Shown one piece after another: positions 21,322-30,146 of a stretch of DNA of 48,221 nucleotides. The position numbers and the translations under genes were made by a program. The stretch is from a virus. Location: positions 1 to 48,221 of the IMG/VR virus record IMGVR_UViG_3300020457_000019; one strand, 5' to 3'. The notes beneath the pieces are model-generated. The model was not told where the DNA came from, did no database searches, and was given only the letters and a program-made list of their open reading frames with translations. Numbering within the stretch: the first letter of the stretch is position 1; every line of letters starts with the position of its first letter.

Positions 21322-23658
21322 ATGCTTCCTGCTGATCTAGAAAGACAGGAGAGATTCGAGCGAAGACAAATAAGCGGTGGACTAGAAAAGATCAGATCTA
21401 ATACCAAGAAATTACTTGAACAAGATTATGCTTCAGCCACGGTCTTCGGCTCGGCGAGTATTGATACTCTCCTCCCATTAATAATTGACCAAATAAAACT
21501 AAAAAAGGAGAAAAGAAAGAAAATAGCAGTCAAGGGTGCTGGTCATCTCATGGAGATACTGCCATACCTTGATGACATTGATAGTGAATCACAGTCAGCT
21601 ATCACATGTAAGATCACATTCGATAAAGTATTCAGCTACAAGAAAGAGAACTCAAAGATAGTCAAGATAGCTCAAGCTATTGGACAAGCTCTCGAAGCTG
21701 AGAGTCAGATGCGTTACTACGAGGACACCGCCCCGGGTCTATTTAAGGTCCTGAAAGATAACTACTGGCATCAAGCTAAGGGAACTGAATACAAGCGCAA
21801 GAGTATGCAAGTACTCTTCAACAAATCAGATGTAGAACCTTGGATACCTTGGAATACACAGCTCAAGATCAAGACCGGCACATGGTTCCTTGATTGTTTC
21901 TGTGAATCCTCTGGTTGGTTTGAAAAATTAAATATAAGAATAGGTAAGAGAACAGAATTATATTTAAAGACAACACCCGAGTTCGATGCACATAAAGCAG
22001 AGATCATAAGAATTACCGAATTGTTTTCCCCAATCAGCTGGCCGATGCTAATTGAGCCAAGAGATTGGAGCGATCTACACGACGGAGGTTACTACTTAAA
22101 TGACATAACCAAATGTCATGAAATGGTACGACGGGGGGTACCCTTACCTATACAGGGGAAAAAAACTTATGAGTTTTTAAACCTGATACAGAAGGTTAAA
22201 TACTGTTTAAATGATTTTACTGTAGAGGTAGCGAAGGAGTTAGAGAGAAGAGAGGTAACTGTAGGTAAATTCAGACCTGTACTTCATCATCCTGAACCAC
22301 CTAAACCTTTTGATATTGATATTAATAAAGAAGCACGCCAAGCTTGGAAGAAGAAAGCAGCGATAGCTAAGAATAAGAACGCCAACGAATGGCGTACCAG
22401 TTGTCGTACTCGTATGACTATGAACTGCGTACGTGAGTTTGAAGGCAAGGACTACTATATCCCATGGTCTTTCGACTACAGGGGTAGAGCATATCCTATA
22501 CCTAGCTTCCTTACACCACAAGATACTGACTTTGGTAAGAGTCTCATTAGGTTTTCTGATGAAGCTCCCATTACTGATGACGGTAAGAAGTGGTTAGCTT
22601 TCCAAGTAGCGACTACCTATGGGCTTGATAAAGCAACGCTAGAAGAAAGACTAGCGTGGCCGGAAGAGAATACCACACTCATCAAGCGCGTAGCTACTGA
22701 CCCCCTAAATCACATAGGGGACTGGGAGACAGTTGACGAACCTTGGCAATTTCTTGCTGCATGTGAAGAATACTATGCAGTAGTGATAGCTGAAACAAGG
22801 ACTACTACTGGTCTTCCTGTGGCAACCGACGCAACCTGTTCTGGCTTGCAAATACTTGCTGGTCTTGCTCGCGATAAGTCCACAGCTTCACTTGTTAATG
22901 TCATACCAAGTGAGAAACCTCAAGATGCTTATCAAGTAATAGCTAATAAGAGTCTACATAACATACCTGAAAGGTTACGTCCCTACTGGGATAGGAAGAA
23001 AACCAAGCGTTGCGTGATGACAATCCCTTACAACGCTAAACCTTTCAGCAATCGTCAATATATCAGAGACGCATTCAATGATATAGACATCGAGGTAGAG
23101 AACGAAGAACTAACTCAAATAGTTCACGCAGTCCGGACGGCAATGGAAGAGGTCGTCCCGGGACCAATGAAGGTAATGAGATGGATAGAAACTGAAGTAG
23201 CCAATGCAATCAAGAGAGGAACGGACCAATTGATATGGGTCACACCCTCCGGATTCAGGGTTACTCAACGTCTCATGAAAATGAATACCAAGATACTCGA
23301 ATTAAAACTACTAGGTCGAGTTCAGGTACGCATAGCTGATGGAGAGAAAGGAGTTGACCTCCAGCATCACAAGAATGCTACAGCTCCTAATCTTATTCAT
23401 TCATTAGATGCTTCATTGCTACACATATGCGCGACACAGTTTCACGCACCAATAAGTCTGATACATGATTCAGTCTTATGTAGAGCGACTGATATGAATT
23501 TGTTATCCCACCTAGTTAGAGATACATACATGCACCTATTTGCGGAGCATGACTTCCTAAGAGACTTTGCTCAAGCTATTGGAGCTGAGTCTGAACCACC
23601 GATTATTGGAGACCTTCAACCATCTTCAGTAATTGACTCACTATATTTCTTTTGTTGA
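21322..23658 (+). CDS. Single-subunit DNA-directed RNA polymerase (T7 gp1-like)
   Basis: The 778-residue product carries the T7-family signatures: motif A DATCSGLQ with catalytic D503, motif B-like KTKRCVMTIPYNAKPF (Lys and Tyr of the O-helix, about 555-570), NLIHSLDASLLH, and motif C LIHDSV with the second catalytic Asp (about 715). It is shorter than T7's 883 residues, mainly in the N-terminal promoter-binding part. It should transcribe middle and late genes from phage-specific promoters. Bases 22134-22160 (residues about 271-280, RGVPLPIQGK) are nearly identical to an intergenic sequence at 15014. The stop overlaps the SSB start. Confidence 0.95.
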   Translation: MLPADLERQERFERRQISGGLEKIRSNTKKLLEQDYASATVFGSASIDTLLPLIIDQIKLKKEKRKKIAVKGAGHLMEILPYLDDIDSESQSAITCKITFDKVFSYKKENSKIVKIAQAIGQALEAESQMRYYEDTAPGLFKVLKDNYWHQAKGTEYKRKSMQVLFNKSDVEPWIPWNTQLKIKTGTWFLDCFCESSGWFEKLNIRIGKRTELYLKTTPEFDAHKAEIIRITELFSPISWPMLIEPRDWSDLHDGGYYLNDITKCHEMVRRGVPLPIQGKKTYEFLNLIQKVKYCLNDFTVEVAKELERREVTVGKFRPVLHHPEPPKPFDIDINKEARQAWKKKAAIAKNKNANEWRTSCRTRMTMNCVREFEGKDYYIPWSFDYRGRAYPIPSFLTPQDTDFGKSLIRFSDEAPITDDGKKWLAFQVATTYGLDKATLEERLAWPEENTTLIKRVATDPLNHIGDWETVDEPWQFLAACEEYYAVVIAETRTTTGLPVATDATCSGLQILAGLARDKSTASLVNVIPSEKPQDAYQVIANKSLHNIPERLRPYWDRKKTKRCVMTIPYNAKPFSNRQYIRDAFNDIDIEVENEELTQIVHAVRTAMEEVVPGPMKVMRWIETEVANAIKRGTDQLIWVTPSGFRVTQRLMKMNTKILELKLLGRVQVRIADGEKGVDLQHHKNATAPNLIHSLDASLLHICATQFHAPISLIHDSVLCRATDMNLLSHLVRDTYMHLFAEHDFLRDFAQAIGAESEPPIIGDLQPSSVIDSLYFFC
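22134..22160 (+). repeat. 27-bp repeat, copy 2, inside the RNA polymerase gene
   Basis: 26 of 27 bases match 15014-15040. Here it encodes part of RRGVPLPIQG. An A-run and AAAACT/AGTTTT hairpin follow directly. A protein-coding origin cannot explain the match, because copy 1 is outside any gene. Confidence 0.6.
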
Positions 23659-24230
23659 TGAAAAACATACACATAACACCAAATCCTGTAACCCTTGAAG
23701 GTTATCAGGCGATATTAAAGCCAAGCAAGTTTGGCTATTCCTTAAAAGCCGTAGTAGGTCAGGATATAGTTGACAAGCTTGAGAGTGAAAGAGCTGATTG
23801 TCTTAAATGGGCAGAGTCAAAGCTCAAGAACCCAAAGAGATCTACTCTACGTCCCGAGCCGTGGGAGGAAGTTGAAAAAGGTAAGTTCGTTATAAAGTTC
23901 TCATGGGCTGAAGATAAGAGACCACCAGTAGTTGATACAGAAGGTACACCAATAACCAACATAGACACACCAGTATATGAAGGTTCCAAGGTTAAGCTCG
24001 GCTTCCATCAAAAACCCTATATTCTGAGAGATGGCGTGACATATGGCACCTCATTGAAATTGTCCGGAGTACAGATCGTTTCTATCCAGACGGGAGCCGG
24101 CATTGATAGTGGAGACCTAGACGAGGATGGAGTAGCAGAACTGTTTGGTAAGACACAGGGCTTCAAAGCTGATGACCCTAATGTCACAGTAGATACTACT
24201 CCTAGTTCAGTAGAAGACGACGACTTCTAA
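23658..24230 (+). CDS. Single-stranded DNA-binding protein (T7 gp2.5-like)
   Basis: The ATG at 23658 overlaps the polymerase stop (TGATG) and is preferred over two in-frame TTG codons just before it. The 190-residue product has an OB-fold-like core (FVIKFSWAEDKRPP, VKLGFHQKPYILRDG, GTSLKLSGVQIVSI) and the typical very acidic C-terminal tail ending in an aromatic residue (SSVEDDDF), which in T7 binds the polymerase and helicase. It protects single strands and organises the replisome. Its position between RNA polymerase and gp3 endonuclease is the T7 order. Confidence 0.9.
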   Translation: MKNIHITPNPVTLEGYQAILKPSKFGYSLKAVVGQDIVDKLESERADCLKWAESKLKNPKRSTLRPEPWEEVEKGKFVIKFSWAEDKRPPVVDTEGTPITNIDTPVYEGSKVKLGFHQKPYILRDGVTYGTSLKLSGVQIVSIQTGAGIDSGDLDEDGVAELFGKTQGFKADDPNVTVDTTPSSVEDDDF

Positions 24231-24580
24231 TGTTCAAGTCAGGATTAGAGGAGAAAGTCTCTGATCTCTTATGTGAACTCGGTGTGGACTATGAATACGA
24301 AGGTAAAAGTTTTACTTATACCATCGAGCACAAGTACACACCAGATTTCGTCTTACCTAATGGGGTAATCCTAGAAACGAAAGGTTATTGGGACCCTACC
24401 GATAGACGCAAAATAAGACAAGTTATAGCTGATAATCCTGAAATTGACCTCCGAATGATATTTCAGGACCCCTATAAAAAAATCAGCAAAAAATCAAAGA
24501 CTACCTACGCAAAGTGGTGCCAGCGATATGGCATCAAATGGTGTGCGTTTCACGCCATACCTGTGGATTGGTTGAAATGA
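24230..24580 (+). CDS. Endonuclease I (T7 gp3-like)
   Basis: The 116-residue product has the PD-(D/E)xK core HKYTPDFVLPNGVILETKGYW (D and E-T-K), preceded by an acidic helix with E residues, as in T7 gp3. This Holliday-junction resolvase debranches replicating DNA and helps degrade host DNA. Last base of the SSB stop is the first of its ATG; its own stop overlaps the next start. Confidence 0.9.
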   Translation: MFKSGLEEKVSDLLCELGVDYEYEGKSFTYTIEHKYTPDFVLPNGVILETKGYWDPTDRRKIRQVIADNPEIDLRMIFQDPYKKISKKSKTTYAKWCQRYGIKWCAFHAIPVDWLK

Positions 24581-25179
24581 ATACATTTCCAGCTTTTAGT
24601 ATCTTCTTTCATGTAACAACGATTGACTTTGACTTTACACAATTAAGAGAAGATCAAAGACACGCGAAACAGAAAGACGGTACTTACCTTGCTGGGCAAT
24701 ACAGAATACTGGAATCATATCCTGAGCTGAAAGATTTAATTGAATTAAAGTTCAATGATTTCTTTACTGACTTATATGGGGTCGATGCAAAGAATAAAGT
24801 AACGACCTCATGGATGACCAGTCTGACTAAAGGCGACTCAATACATATTCATAACCATAGAAATTGTCAATGGTCTGGGGTCTTGTACTACGGCGAATAT
24901 GACGACAACAGTTGTCCGCTTAAGTTTGAGAATCCTTTACTACCTTTATATAATTTCTATCATCGAACGATTGATAATTGCCCAGCCAGTAGTGACATAG
25001 CTATACCTCCACGAACAGGACAGATTATATTCTTTCCTGCATTTGTACCTCACTATAGTAACGAACACAAATCAGATATTACTAGACAGTCACTAGCTTT
25101 TAACCTAATACCCACAGCCCAGATGATATCTGGAGATTCAAGCTTAGATTATGGATGGATAACGAATCAGAATTTATAA
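24577..25179 (+). CDS. 2OG-Fe(II) oxygenase-like protein, TIGR02466 type (copy 3 of 5)
   Basis: The start at 24577 overlaps the gp3 stop (ATGA). The 200-residue product matches the TIGR02466/2OG-FeII_Oxy_5 pattern: SIHIHNHRN (ligands H92/H94), WSGVLYYGEY, then RTGQIIFFPAFVPHYS with the distal His, and DITRQSLAFNL with the co-substrate Arg. Members are common in marine phages and alphaproteobacteria; substrates are unknown. In T7 the lysozyme/amidase gene 3.5 occupies the place after gene 3, so here an oxygenase stands where the lysozyme is expected. The C-terminal frame overlaps the primase gene by 25 bases. Confidence 0.82.
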   Translation: MNTFPAFSIFFHVTTIDFDFTQLREDQRHAKQKDGTYLAGQYRILESYPELKDLIELKFNDFFTDLYGVDAKNKVTTSWMTSLTKGDSIHIHNHRNCQWSGVLYYGEYDDNSCPLKFENPLLPLYNFYHRTIDNCPASSDIAIPPRTGQIIFFPAFVPHYSNEHKSDITRQSLAFNLIPTAQMISGDSSLDYGWITNQNL

Positions 25180-26723
25180 GACACGAACCATGCAGCGTCT
25201 GTGGCTCGTCTGATGCGAATGGAATATACACAGACGGTCACAGCTACTGCTTTAGCTGCCAGACATACAAGTCTGGAGATCAAGAACACACTCATCAAAT
25301 GCCAACAAATGTACAATTCAAAGGTTCAGCCAGACGGCTGCAAAAAAGACGAATCAGCGAAAAGGTATGCGAATTTTACAAAATATACCAAGAAGAAGCA
25401 CACCTACGCTTCCCTTATTTCACTAGCAATGGACAGCTTAGAGGATTCAAGGTAAAGACCAAAGCTAAAGTTTTTAAATATGAAGGAGAAACTACAGACA
25501 CTCTTTTTGGTCAGCATTTATTCCCTAATAGTGGTAAGCGAATTGTTATTACCGAGGGCGAGTTAGATGCTGCGAGCTGCTATGAAGCGATGGAAAACTG
25601 GCCGATGGTTTCGCTACCACATGGGGCAGCGGGAGCCAAAAAGGACATTCAAAAACAAATACCTTTTTTACAAGGATATTCGGAAATCATCTTATTTTTC
25701 GACAAAGATGATGCCGGAAGAAAAGCCACAGAGCAAGTGGCAACCTTACTACCACAAGGTACGGTTAAAATTGCTCACTTGGCAGACCCTTACAAGGATG
25801 CTAGCGATGCTTTACAAGCGAACGATGCGGATGCGATACGTCGTGCGATATGGGATGCGAAACCTTATCAACCGGATGGAATTGTTGATGGAAAATCTCT
25901 TTTAGAAGCAGTCATAACCCCAAGTCCACCATGTGATCATAAATATCAATTAGAAGGATTACAACAGAAGACACACGGATTACGCTACGGCGAGCTTACT
26001 ACAATTACAGCTGGTACTGGTCAGGGTAAGTCAACGCTCACAAGGCAGTTGGCGACTGACTTATTACAAGCAGGAGAACGTGTCGGATACATTGCATTAG
26101 AGGAATCTAACAGGCGAACAGCTCTAGGACTTATGTCAGTAGCTGTGGGTAAAGCCCTGCATCTGGGAGAACACGAACAAGAAGTATTACAACAAGCATA
26201 CGATGCAACAATTTCTAATTGGAATCTTTATTTATATGATCATTTCGGCAGCTTATCACCAGATGTCATATACAACAGAATCGAATATATGGCTCTGGGA
26301 TTGGACATCAAGGTCATCTTCCTCGACCACCTGTCTATATTATTGTCCGGATTAGAGGGCGATGAGAGACGTATGATTGACACAACGATGACTAGATTAA
26401 GGTCATTAGTTGAAAGAACTGGGATAAAGCTATTTCTTGTATCACATTTAAGACGAGCGCAAAACGATAAAGCTCACGAAGACGGACAGCGAGTTTCCAT
26501 TGGACAACTTCGCGGGTCCGCAAGTATTAGTCAGCTCTCTGACACAGTTCTCGCCTTGGAGAGAGATCAACAAGCTGAGGATGATATGTCTACTCTCAGA
26601 GTTCTAAAGAATAGATATTCAGGAGAGACAGGAGTGGCTGCACAACTGAAATACGATAAATCTACCTGTAAATTCCATGAAACTGAGATCCCAATTTTCG
26701 GTGCCACAAACACCGATTTCTAA
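25155..26723 (+). CDS. Primase-helicase (T7 gp4-like)
   Basis: The 522-residue product combines an N-terminal zinc finger (CSVCGSS ... YCFSCQ, about 13-37), a TOPRIM primase core (VITEGELDAAS about 132; ILFFDKDDAGRKA about 178), and a hexameric RecA-like helicase. The helicase has Walker A GTGQGKST (about 287), Walker B VIFLDHLS (about 384), and an SHLRRAQNDKAHEDG region. It unwinds DNA ahead of the polymerase and lays primers. Length and order are typical for the group. Confidence 0.95.
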   Translation: MDNESEFIRHEPCSVCGSSDANGIYTDGHSYCFSCQTYKSGDQEHTHQMPTNVQFKGSARRLQKRRISEKVCEFYKIYQEEAHLRFPYFTSNGQLRGFKVKTKAKVFKYEGETTDTLFGQHLFPNSGKRIVITEGELDAASCYEAMENWPMVSLPHGAAGAKKDIQKQIPFLQGYSEIILFFDKDDAGRKATEQVATLLPQGTVKIAHLADPYKDASDALQANDADAIRRAIWDAKPYQPDGIVDGKSLLEAVITPSPPCDHKYQLEGLQQKTHGLRYGELTTITAGTGQGKSTLTRQLATDLLQAGERVGYIALEESNRRTALGLMSVAVGKALHLGEHEQEVLQQAYDATISNWNLYLYDHFGSLSPDVIYNRIEYMALGLDIKVIFLDHLSILLSGLEGDERRMIDTTMTRLRSLVERTGIKLFLVSHLRRAQNDKAHEDGQRVSIGQLRGSASISQLSDTVLALERDQQAEDDMSTLRVLKNRYSGETGVAAQLKYDKSTCKFHETEIPIFGATNTDF

Positions 26724-26779
26724 ACCAAATCCCCCAACTAAACAGCAGAAAAAGAAAGCTAAGTTTAAGGATAAAACTT

Positions 26780-27313
26780 ATGTCGGAAAGCCAAATGCTC
26801 GTATTTGACTGCGAAACTAACGGATTATTGCATGACGTTTCTACAATACATTGCATTGCCATATACGAAGCCGAAAAGAAAGAGACGTTCGTATTTAATA
26901 ATGAAGGTGGTAACTGCCCGCCGATCACGGAAGCTTTACATTGGCTATCCGGTGCTGATGTCATCGTTGGTCATAATATTATTGGCTACGATATACCTGT
27001 TCTTCGGAAAGTTTATTCTTGGTTTGACCCTTGTCGGAACGTTATTGACACTCTTACTTTATCTCGCCATTATCATCCAAATATGATGGACATTGATAAG
27101 AGAAGAAACGTCCCAAGAATGCCACTCCAACTGTATGGTAGACATTCTTTAGAAGCTTATGGATACCGATTAGGAGAATATAAAGGAGAGTTTGGAAAAA
27201 CAACTGACTGGAGCGACTGGTCACAAGAAATGCAGGACTACTGCGTACAAGATGTAAAAGTAACAACAAGATTATGCGAACACTTCCGCCCCTACCTGAC
27301 TCGTGTCGGTTAG
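26780..27313 (+). CDS. DNA polymerase, 3'-5' exonuclease part (split gene, N-terminal half)
   Basis: The 177-residue product is the proofreading domain of a T7-type family A polymerase: Exo I VFDCETNGL (D and E), Exo II GHNIIGYDIP (N and D), Exo III YCVQDVKVTT (Y and D). AAGGA precedes the ATG by 8 bases. The frame ends at 27313. The homology to T7 polymerase continues without a gap in the -1 frame (LEHRVAEIL at 27317 onward), so the polymerase is interrupted here. Either the two halves are made separately and associate, or a frameshift or indel is involved. Confidence 0.88.
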   Translation: MSESQMLVFDCETNGLLHDVSTIHCIAIYEAEKKETFVFNNEGGNCPPITEALHWLSGADVIVGHNIIGYDIPVLRKVYSWFDPCRNVIDTLTLSRHYHPNMMDIDKRRNVPRMPLQLYGRHSLEAYGYRLGEYKGEFGKTTDWSDWSQEMQDYCVQDVKVTTRLCEHFRPYLTRVG

Positions 27314-28545
27314 AGCACCGAGTCGCAGAGATACTAACAGAACAAGAAATACATGGATGGTACTTTGATGAATCAAAAGGTCAGCAACTTGAATCACATC
27401 TCAGAAGAGAGATGGAAGAAGTTACTGGAATACTTCAAGAACAATTCCCTCTCATTGGAGGAAAGATGTTCACTCCTAAACGAAATAACGCATCCCAAGG
27501 ATACGTCGAAGGAGCAGAATTTCAAAGATTAATAGAATTTAACCCCACCTCGAGAGATCACATAGCATGGATTCTGAAGAACAGACTGAAGATTACCTTG
27601 ACCCAGACTACCGAGACTGGGAAAGCAATTATAGACGAGATTACCTTGAAGGAGATGAACAATCCCTTCTCGACATTATGTGCGAGAGCTTTGGATCTGA
27701 AAAAGAAGCTCGGAATGATCTCGCAAGGCGTAAACGCTTGGCTAAAGCTATCTACGACCTCTAGCCGCATTCATCATCATTGTTCAGTTTCTACTAACAC
27801 TTTTAGATGCGCTCACAGAAAACCCAATTTAGCCCAAGTGCCAGCAGAGCCAAGGTTCCGAGAACTATTCACAGCTTCTCCCGGGAACGTAATGGTTGGA
27901 GCTGACTTAAGTGGTATCGAATTGAGAATGCTTGCCCACTACCTTGGAAGGTACGACGGTGGCAGATATGCAGATATTCTTCTTAATGATGATATACACC
28001 AAGTTAATGCTGACAAAATTGGTATTTCCAGAAGACAAGTTAAGACAGTCACATATGCCTTCTTGTATGGAGCTGGAAATTTAAAGCTAGGTCTAAGCTA
28101 TGACAATACACTTTCTCCTAACAAAGCATCCAAGAAAGGAGCTGAAATTAGGAAAGCTTATGTTGCAGCTATTGATGGATTAGCTGACCTTTTAGAAGCT
28201 GTTAAACGAAAGTCAACAGCGGGCTACATACTAGCCATTGATGGCAGAAGAGTACTGTGCGACAGTCCTCACAAGTCATTAAACTATCTTCTCCAATGTA
28301 GTGCTGGCGTAGTTGCCAAGAGATGGATGTGTATTGCTGATACATTTGAATGTACACAAGATGTCCACACTCATCAACTAGCGTTCGTGCACGACGAGCT
28401 GCAATACGAAACACTACCTAAATATGCAGTAATGCTTATGGAAGTACTCGAAAATTCAGCAAGATTGGCTGGAGAATACTACAACTTACGATGTCCAATC
28501 GCAGCAGAAGCAAAAACTGGAAACAATTGGGCAGAAGTACACTAA
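27274..28545 (+). CDS. DNA polymerase, polymerase part (split gene, C-terminal half)
   Basis: The 423-residue product holds the palm, fingers and thumb of a family A polymerase: RKPNLAQVPAEPRFRELF, motif A GADLSGIELRMLAHYL, motif B DKIGISRRQVKTVTYAFLYG, and motif C LAFVHDELQYE. The possible start ATGCGAACACTTCC at 27274 overlaps the exonuclease gene by 40 bases and has no clear ribosome-binding site. I see no standard -1 slippery heptamer in the overlap. Together the halves give about 590 residues, a normal size for a cyanopodovirus polymerase. The first residues before LEHRV have no counterpart in T7 and may not be translated this way. Confidence 0.88.
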   Translation: MRTLPPLPDSCRLEHRVAEILTEQEIHGWYFDESKGQQLESHLRREMEEVTGILQEQFPLIGGKMFTPKRNNASQGYVEGAEFQRLIEFNPTSRDHIAWILKNRLKITLTQTTETGKAIIDEITLKEMNNPFSTLCARALDLKKKLGMISQGVNAWLKLSTTSSRIHHHCSVSTNTFRCAHRKPNLAQVPAEPRFRELFTASPGNVMVGADLSGIELRMLAHYLGRYDGGRYADILLNDDIHQVNADKIGISRRQVKTVTYAFLYGAGNLKLGLSYDNTLSPNKASKKGAEIRKAYVAAIDGLADLLEAVKRKSTAGYILAIDGRRVLCDSPHKSLNYLLQCSAGVVAKRWMCIADTFECTQDVHTHQLAFVHDELQYETLPKYAVMLMEVLENSARLAGEYYNLRCPIAAEAKTGNNWAEVH

Positions 28546-28548
28546 TAT

Positions 28549-29280
28549 ATGAAATTACTAATAGACTGCGACTACATTGTCTATAAATGTTGTGCAGCAA
28601 CAGAAACAGAGATTGATTTTGGCGAAGACCTAATTGTCGTCACTTCTAACTTCTCAGAAGCTTATAAGAACGTAAAACGCGATATACAGAGAGTTCAAGA
28701 CGAATTTCTTTGTAATGACGTTATTTTGTTCTTTACAAGCCCTAATAATTTTAGGAAAAAAATTTTACCGGAATATAAAGGGCATCGACAGAGAAAAAAG
28801 CCCTGTGGATTCAAAAGGGTCATAAATAACTTAAAAAATGAATACAAGGTAGTAGTTAAAGATGGACTCGAAGCTGACGATGCTTTAGGTATCTTTGCTA
28901 CAAAGTATCCCGGAAACGTATTAGTCTCTCCCGATAAGGATATGAGACAGATTCCCGGAGAATTATATGACTTTAAAGATCAATCAACTATCACACCTGA
29001 AGAGGGTGCGAAGTGGCATCTGATACAGACTATGGCTGGCGATAATACTGATGGTTACTCAGGAGTTCCCGGGATAGGAGTTAAGAAAGCTGAAAAGATC
29101 TTTGAAGAAAAAGGTTACACGTGGAAAGCAGTAGTAGAAACCTTTGAAGAAAAGGATATGACTGAAGAGGATGCGCTTTGTAATGCCAGACTCGCAAGGA
29201 TATTAACTGCTGATGACTACAACTTTGAAACTAAAGAACCAATACTTTGGACACCCCCAAATGAATACGCAATTAAATAA
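28549..29280 (+). CDS. 5'-3' exonuclease (T7 gp6-like)
   Basis: The 243-residue product is of the FEN-like family: LLIDCDYIVYK at the start, FRKKILPEYKGHRQ, GLEADDALG with clustered metal-binding Asp, VLVSPDKDMRQI, and a helix-hairpin-helix-like MAGDNTDGYSGVPGIGVKKA. It removes primers and degrades host DNA. It starts 3 bases after the polymerase gene, as in the T7 5-6 order. Confidence 0.92.
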   Translation: MKLLIDCDYIVYKCCAATETEIDFGEDLIVVTSNFSEAYKNVKRDIQRVQDEFLCNDVILFFTSPNNFRKKILPEYKGHRQRKKPCGFKRVINNLKNEYKVVVKDGLEADDALGIFATKYPGNVLVSPDKDMRQIPGELYDFKDQSTITPEEGAKWHLIQTMAGDNTDGYSGVPGIGVKKAEKIFEEKGYTWKAVVETFEEKDMTEEDALCNARLARILTADDYNFETKEPILWTPPNEYAIK

Positions 29281-29521
29281 AGGTCCTGAATATTATCAAC
29301 GTGGAACCATAGAAGTATGGGATTTCATTAGAGATCAGGGACTGAACTACCACCTAGGAAACGTAGTCAAATACATATGTCGTGCCGGTTATAAAGATGA
29401 CGACGTAAAAGATTTAAAAAAAGCCATCCACTATTTAGAAAATGAAATCTACGCGAGAGAAAGAAGCGAAGCTTGCAATGGAAAGATTTCCAGCTCGAGA
29501 AATAATAGTTCCACCATGTAG
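29261..29521 (+). CDS. DUF3310-type small protein
   Basis: The ATG at 29261 lies inside the end of the exonuclease gene. The 86-residue product has the family pattern: PEYYQRGTIEVWDFIRDQ, then HLGNVVKYICRAGYKDDDVK and DLKKAIHYLENEI. DUF3310 proteins are common next to phage replication genes and are sometimes called nucleotide kinase-like; the biochemical role is unproven. The last 25 residues overlap the next gene. Confidence 0.82.
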   Translation: MNTQLNKGPEYYQRGTIEVWDFIRDQGLNYHLGNVVKYICRAGYKDDDVKDLKKAIHYLENEIYARERSEACNGKISSSRNNSSTM

Positions 29522-30146
29522 AACTGACTTTCAAAAGCTATCTGAAGAGGGAGTCCTAGTAATGGACAACCTCTTACCAGATGAGCACAATAAAAAGTTA
29601 GAACACATCCTCCTCCATCAATCGTTCCCTTGGAACTACTCGGAGGGTAAGGTACATGCTGGAGACAACGATCAATACTTTGTGCACATAGCTAAACGTG
29701 CACCCAATGTAAGTGTTGATAGAGAACATATTGATAAAGAGATTGAGACTGAATACTGGTCTTACATCTATAACTTCTACGATCAGTTAGCTATACATTG
29801 TGTTGCAAGAATGCAATTCAATTTAAACCTACCAACTACTGTTGTTAAACCAGACTGTTGGCATACTGACTTCACTTATTCTCTAGCTGAAGAGAATATG
29901 ATGACTGCTATTTATTACATCACAGATTCTGATGGACCAACCATGTTCAATCAGATTGGTGCTGTTGAATGTAAAAGAAACAGAGCTGTCATTTTTAAAA
30001 CAGGTCTACTACATGCTGGATGTACTCATACCACAAACAAACCAAGACTTGTACTAAACCTTAACTACTACCCTACTGCTCCACTCCCACAGTACAAAGA
30101 GTTGCAGAGAAAGAAACAAAATACCAAAAGGATATCCATAGCATGA
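29442..30146 (+). CDS. 2OG-Fe(II) oxygenase-like protein (copy 4 of 5)
   Basis: The product (234 residues from 29442, 222 from the alternative ATG at 29478) has H141-T-D143 (CWHTDF), distal H191 (LLHAG) and R202 (KPRLVLN), with MMTAIYYIT and RAVIFKTG strands. All catalytic residues of the 2OG-Fe(II) fold are therefore present. Neither start has a good ribosome-binding site; overlap with the DUF3310 gene is 80 or 44 bases. It sits between DNA metabolism genes and the ribonucleotide reductase pair, so a nucleotide or DNA substrate is conceivable but unproven. Confidence 0.8.
   Translation: MKSTREKEAKLAMERFPAREIIVPPCRTDFQKLSEEGVLVMDNLLPDEHNKKLEHILLHQSFPWNYSEGKVHAGDNDQYFVHIAKRAPNVSVDREHIDKEIETEYWSYIYNFYDQLAIHCVARMQFNLNLPTTVVKPDCWHTDFTYSLAEENMMTAIYYITDSDGPTMFNQIGAVECKRNRAVIFKTGLLHAGCTHTTNKPRLVLNLNYYPTAPLPQYKELQRKKQNTKRISIA

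Noticed and set aside
27567-27764. A 65-residue acidic open frame inside the polymerase gene.
   Set aside because: The polymerase frame here shows clear homology (KKLGMISQGVNAWLK region), there is no ribosome-binding site, and nothing else supports a nested gene.
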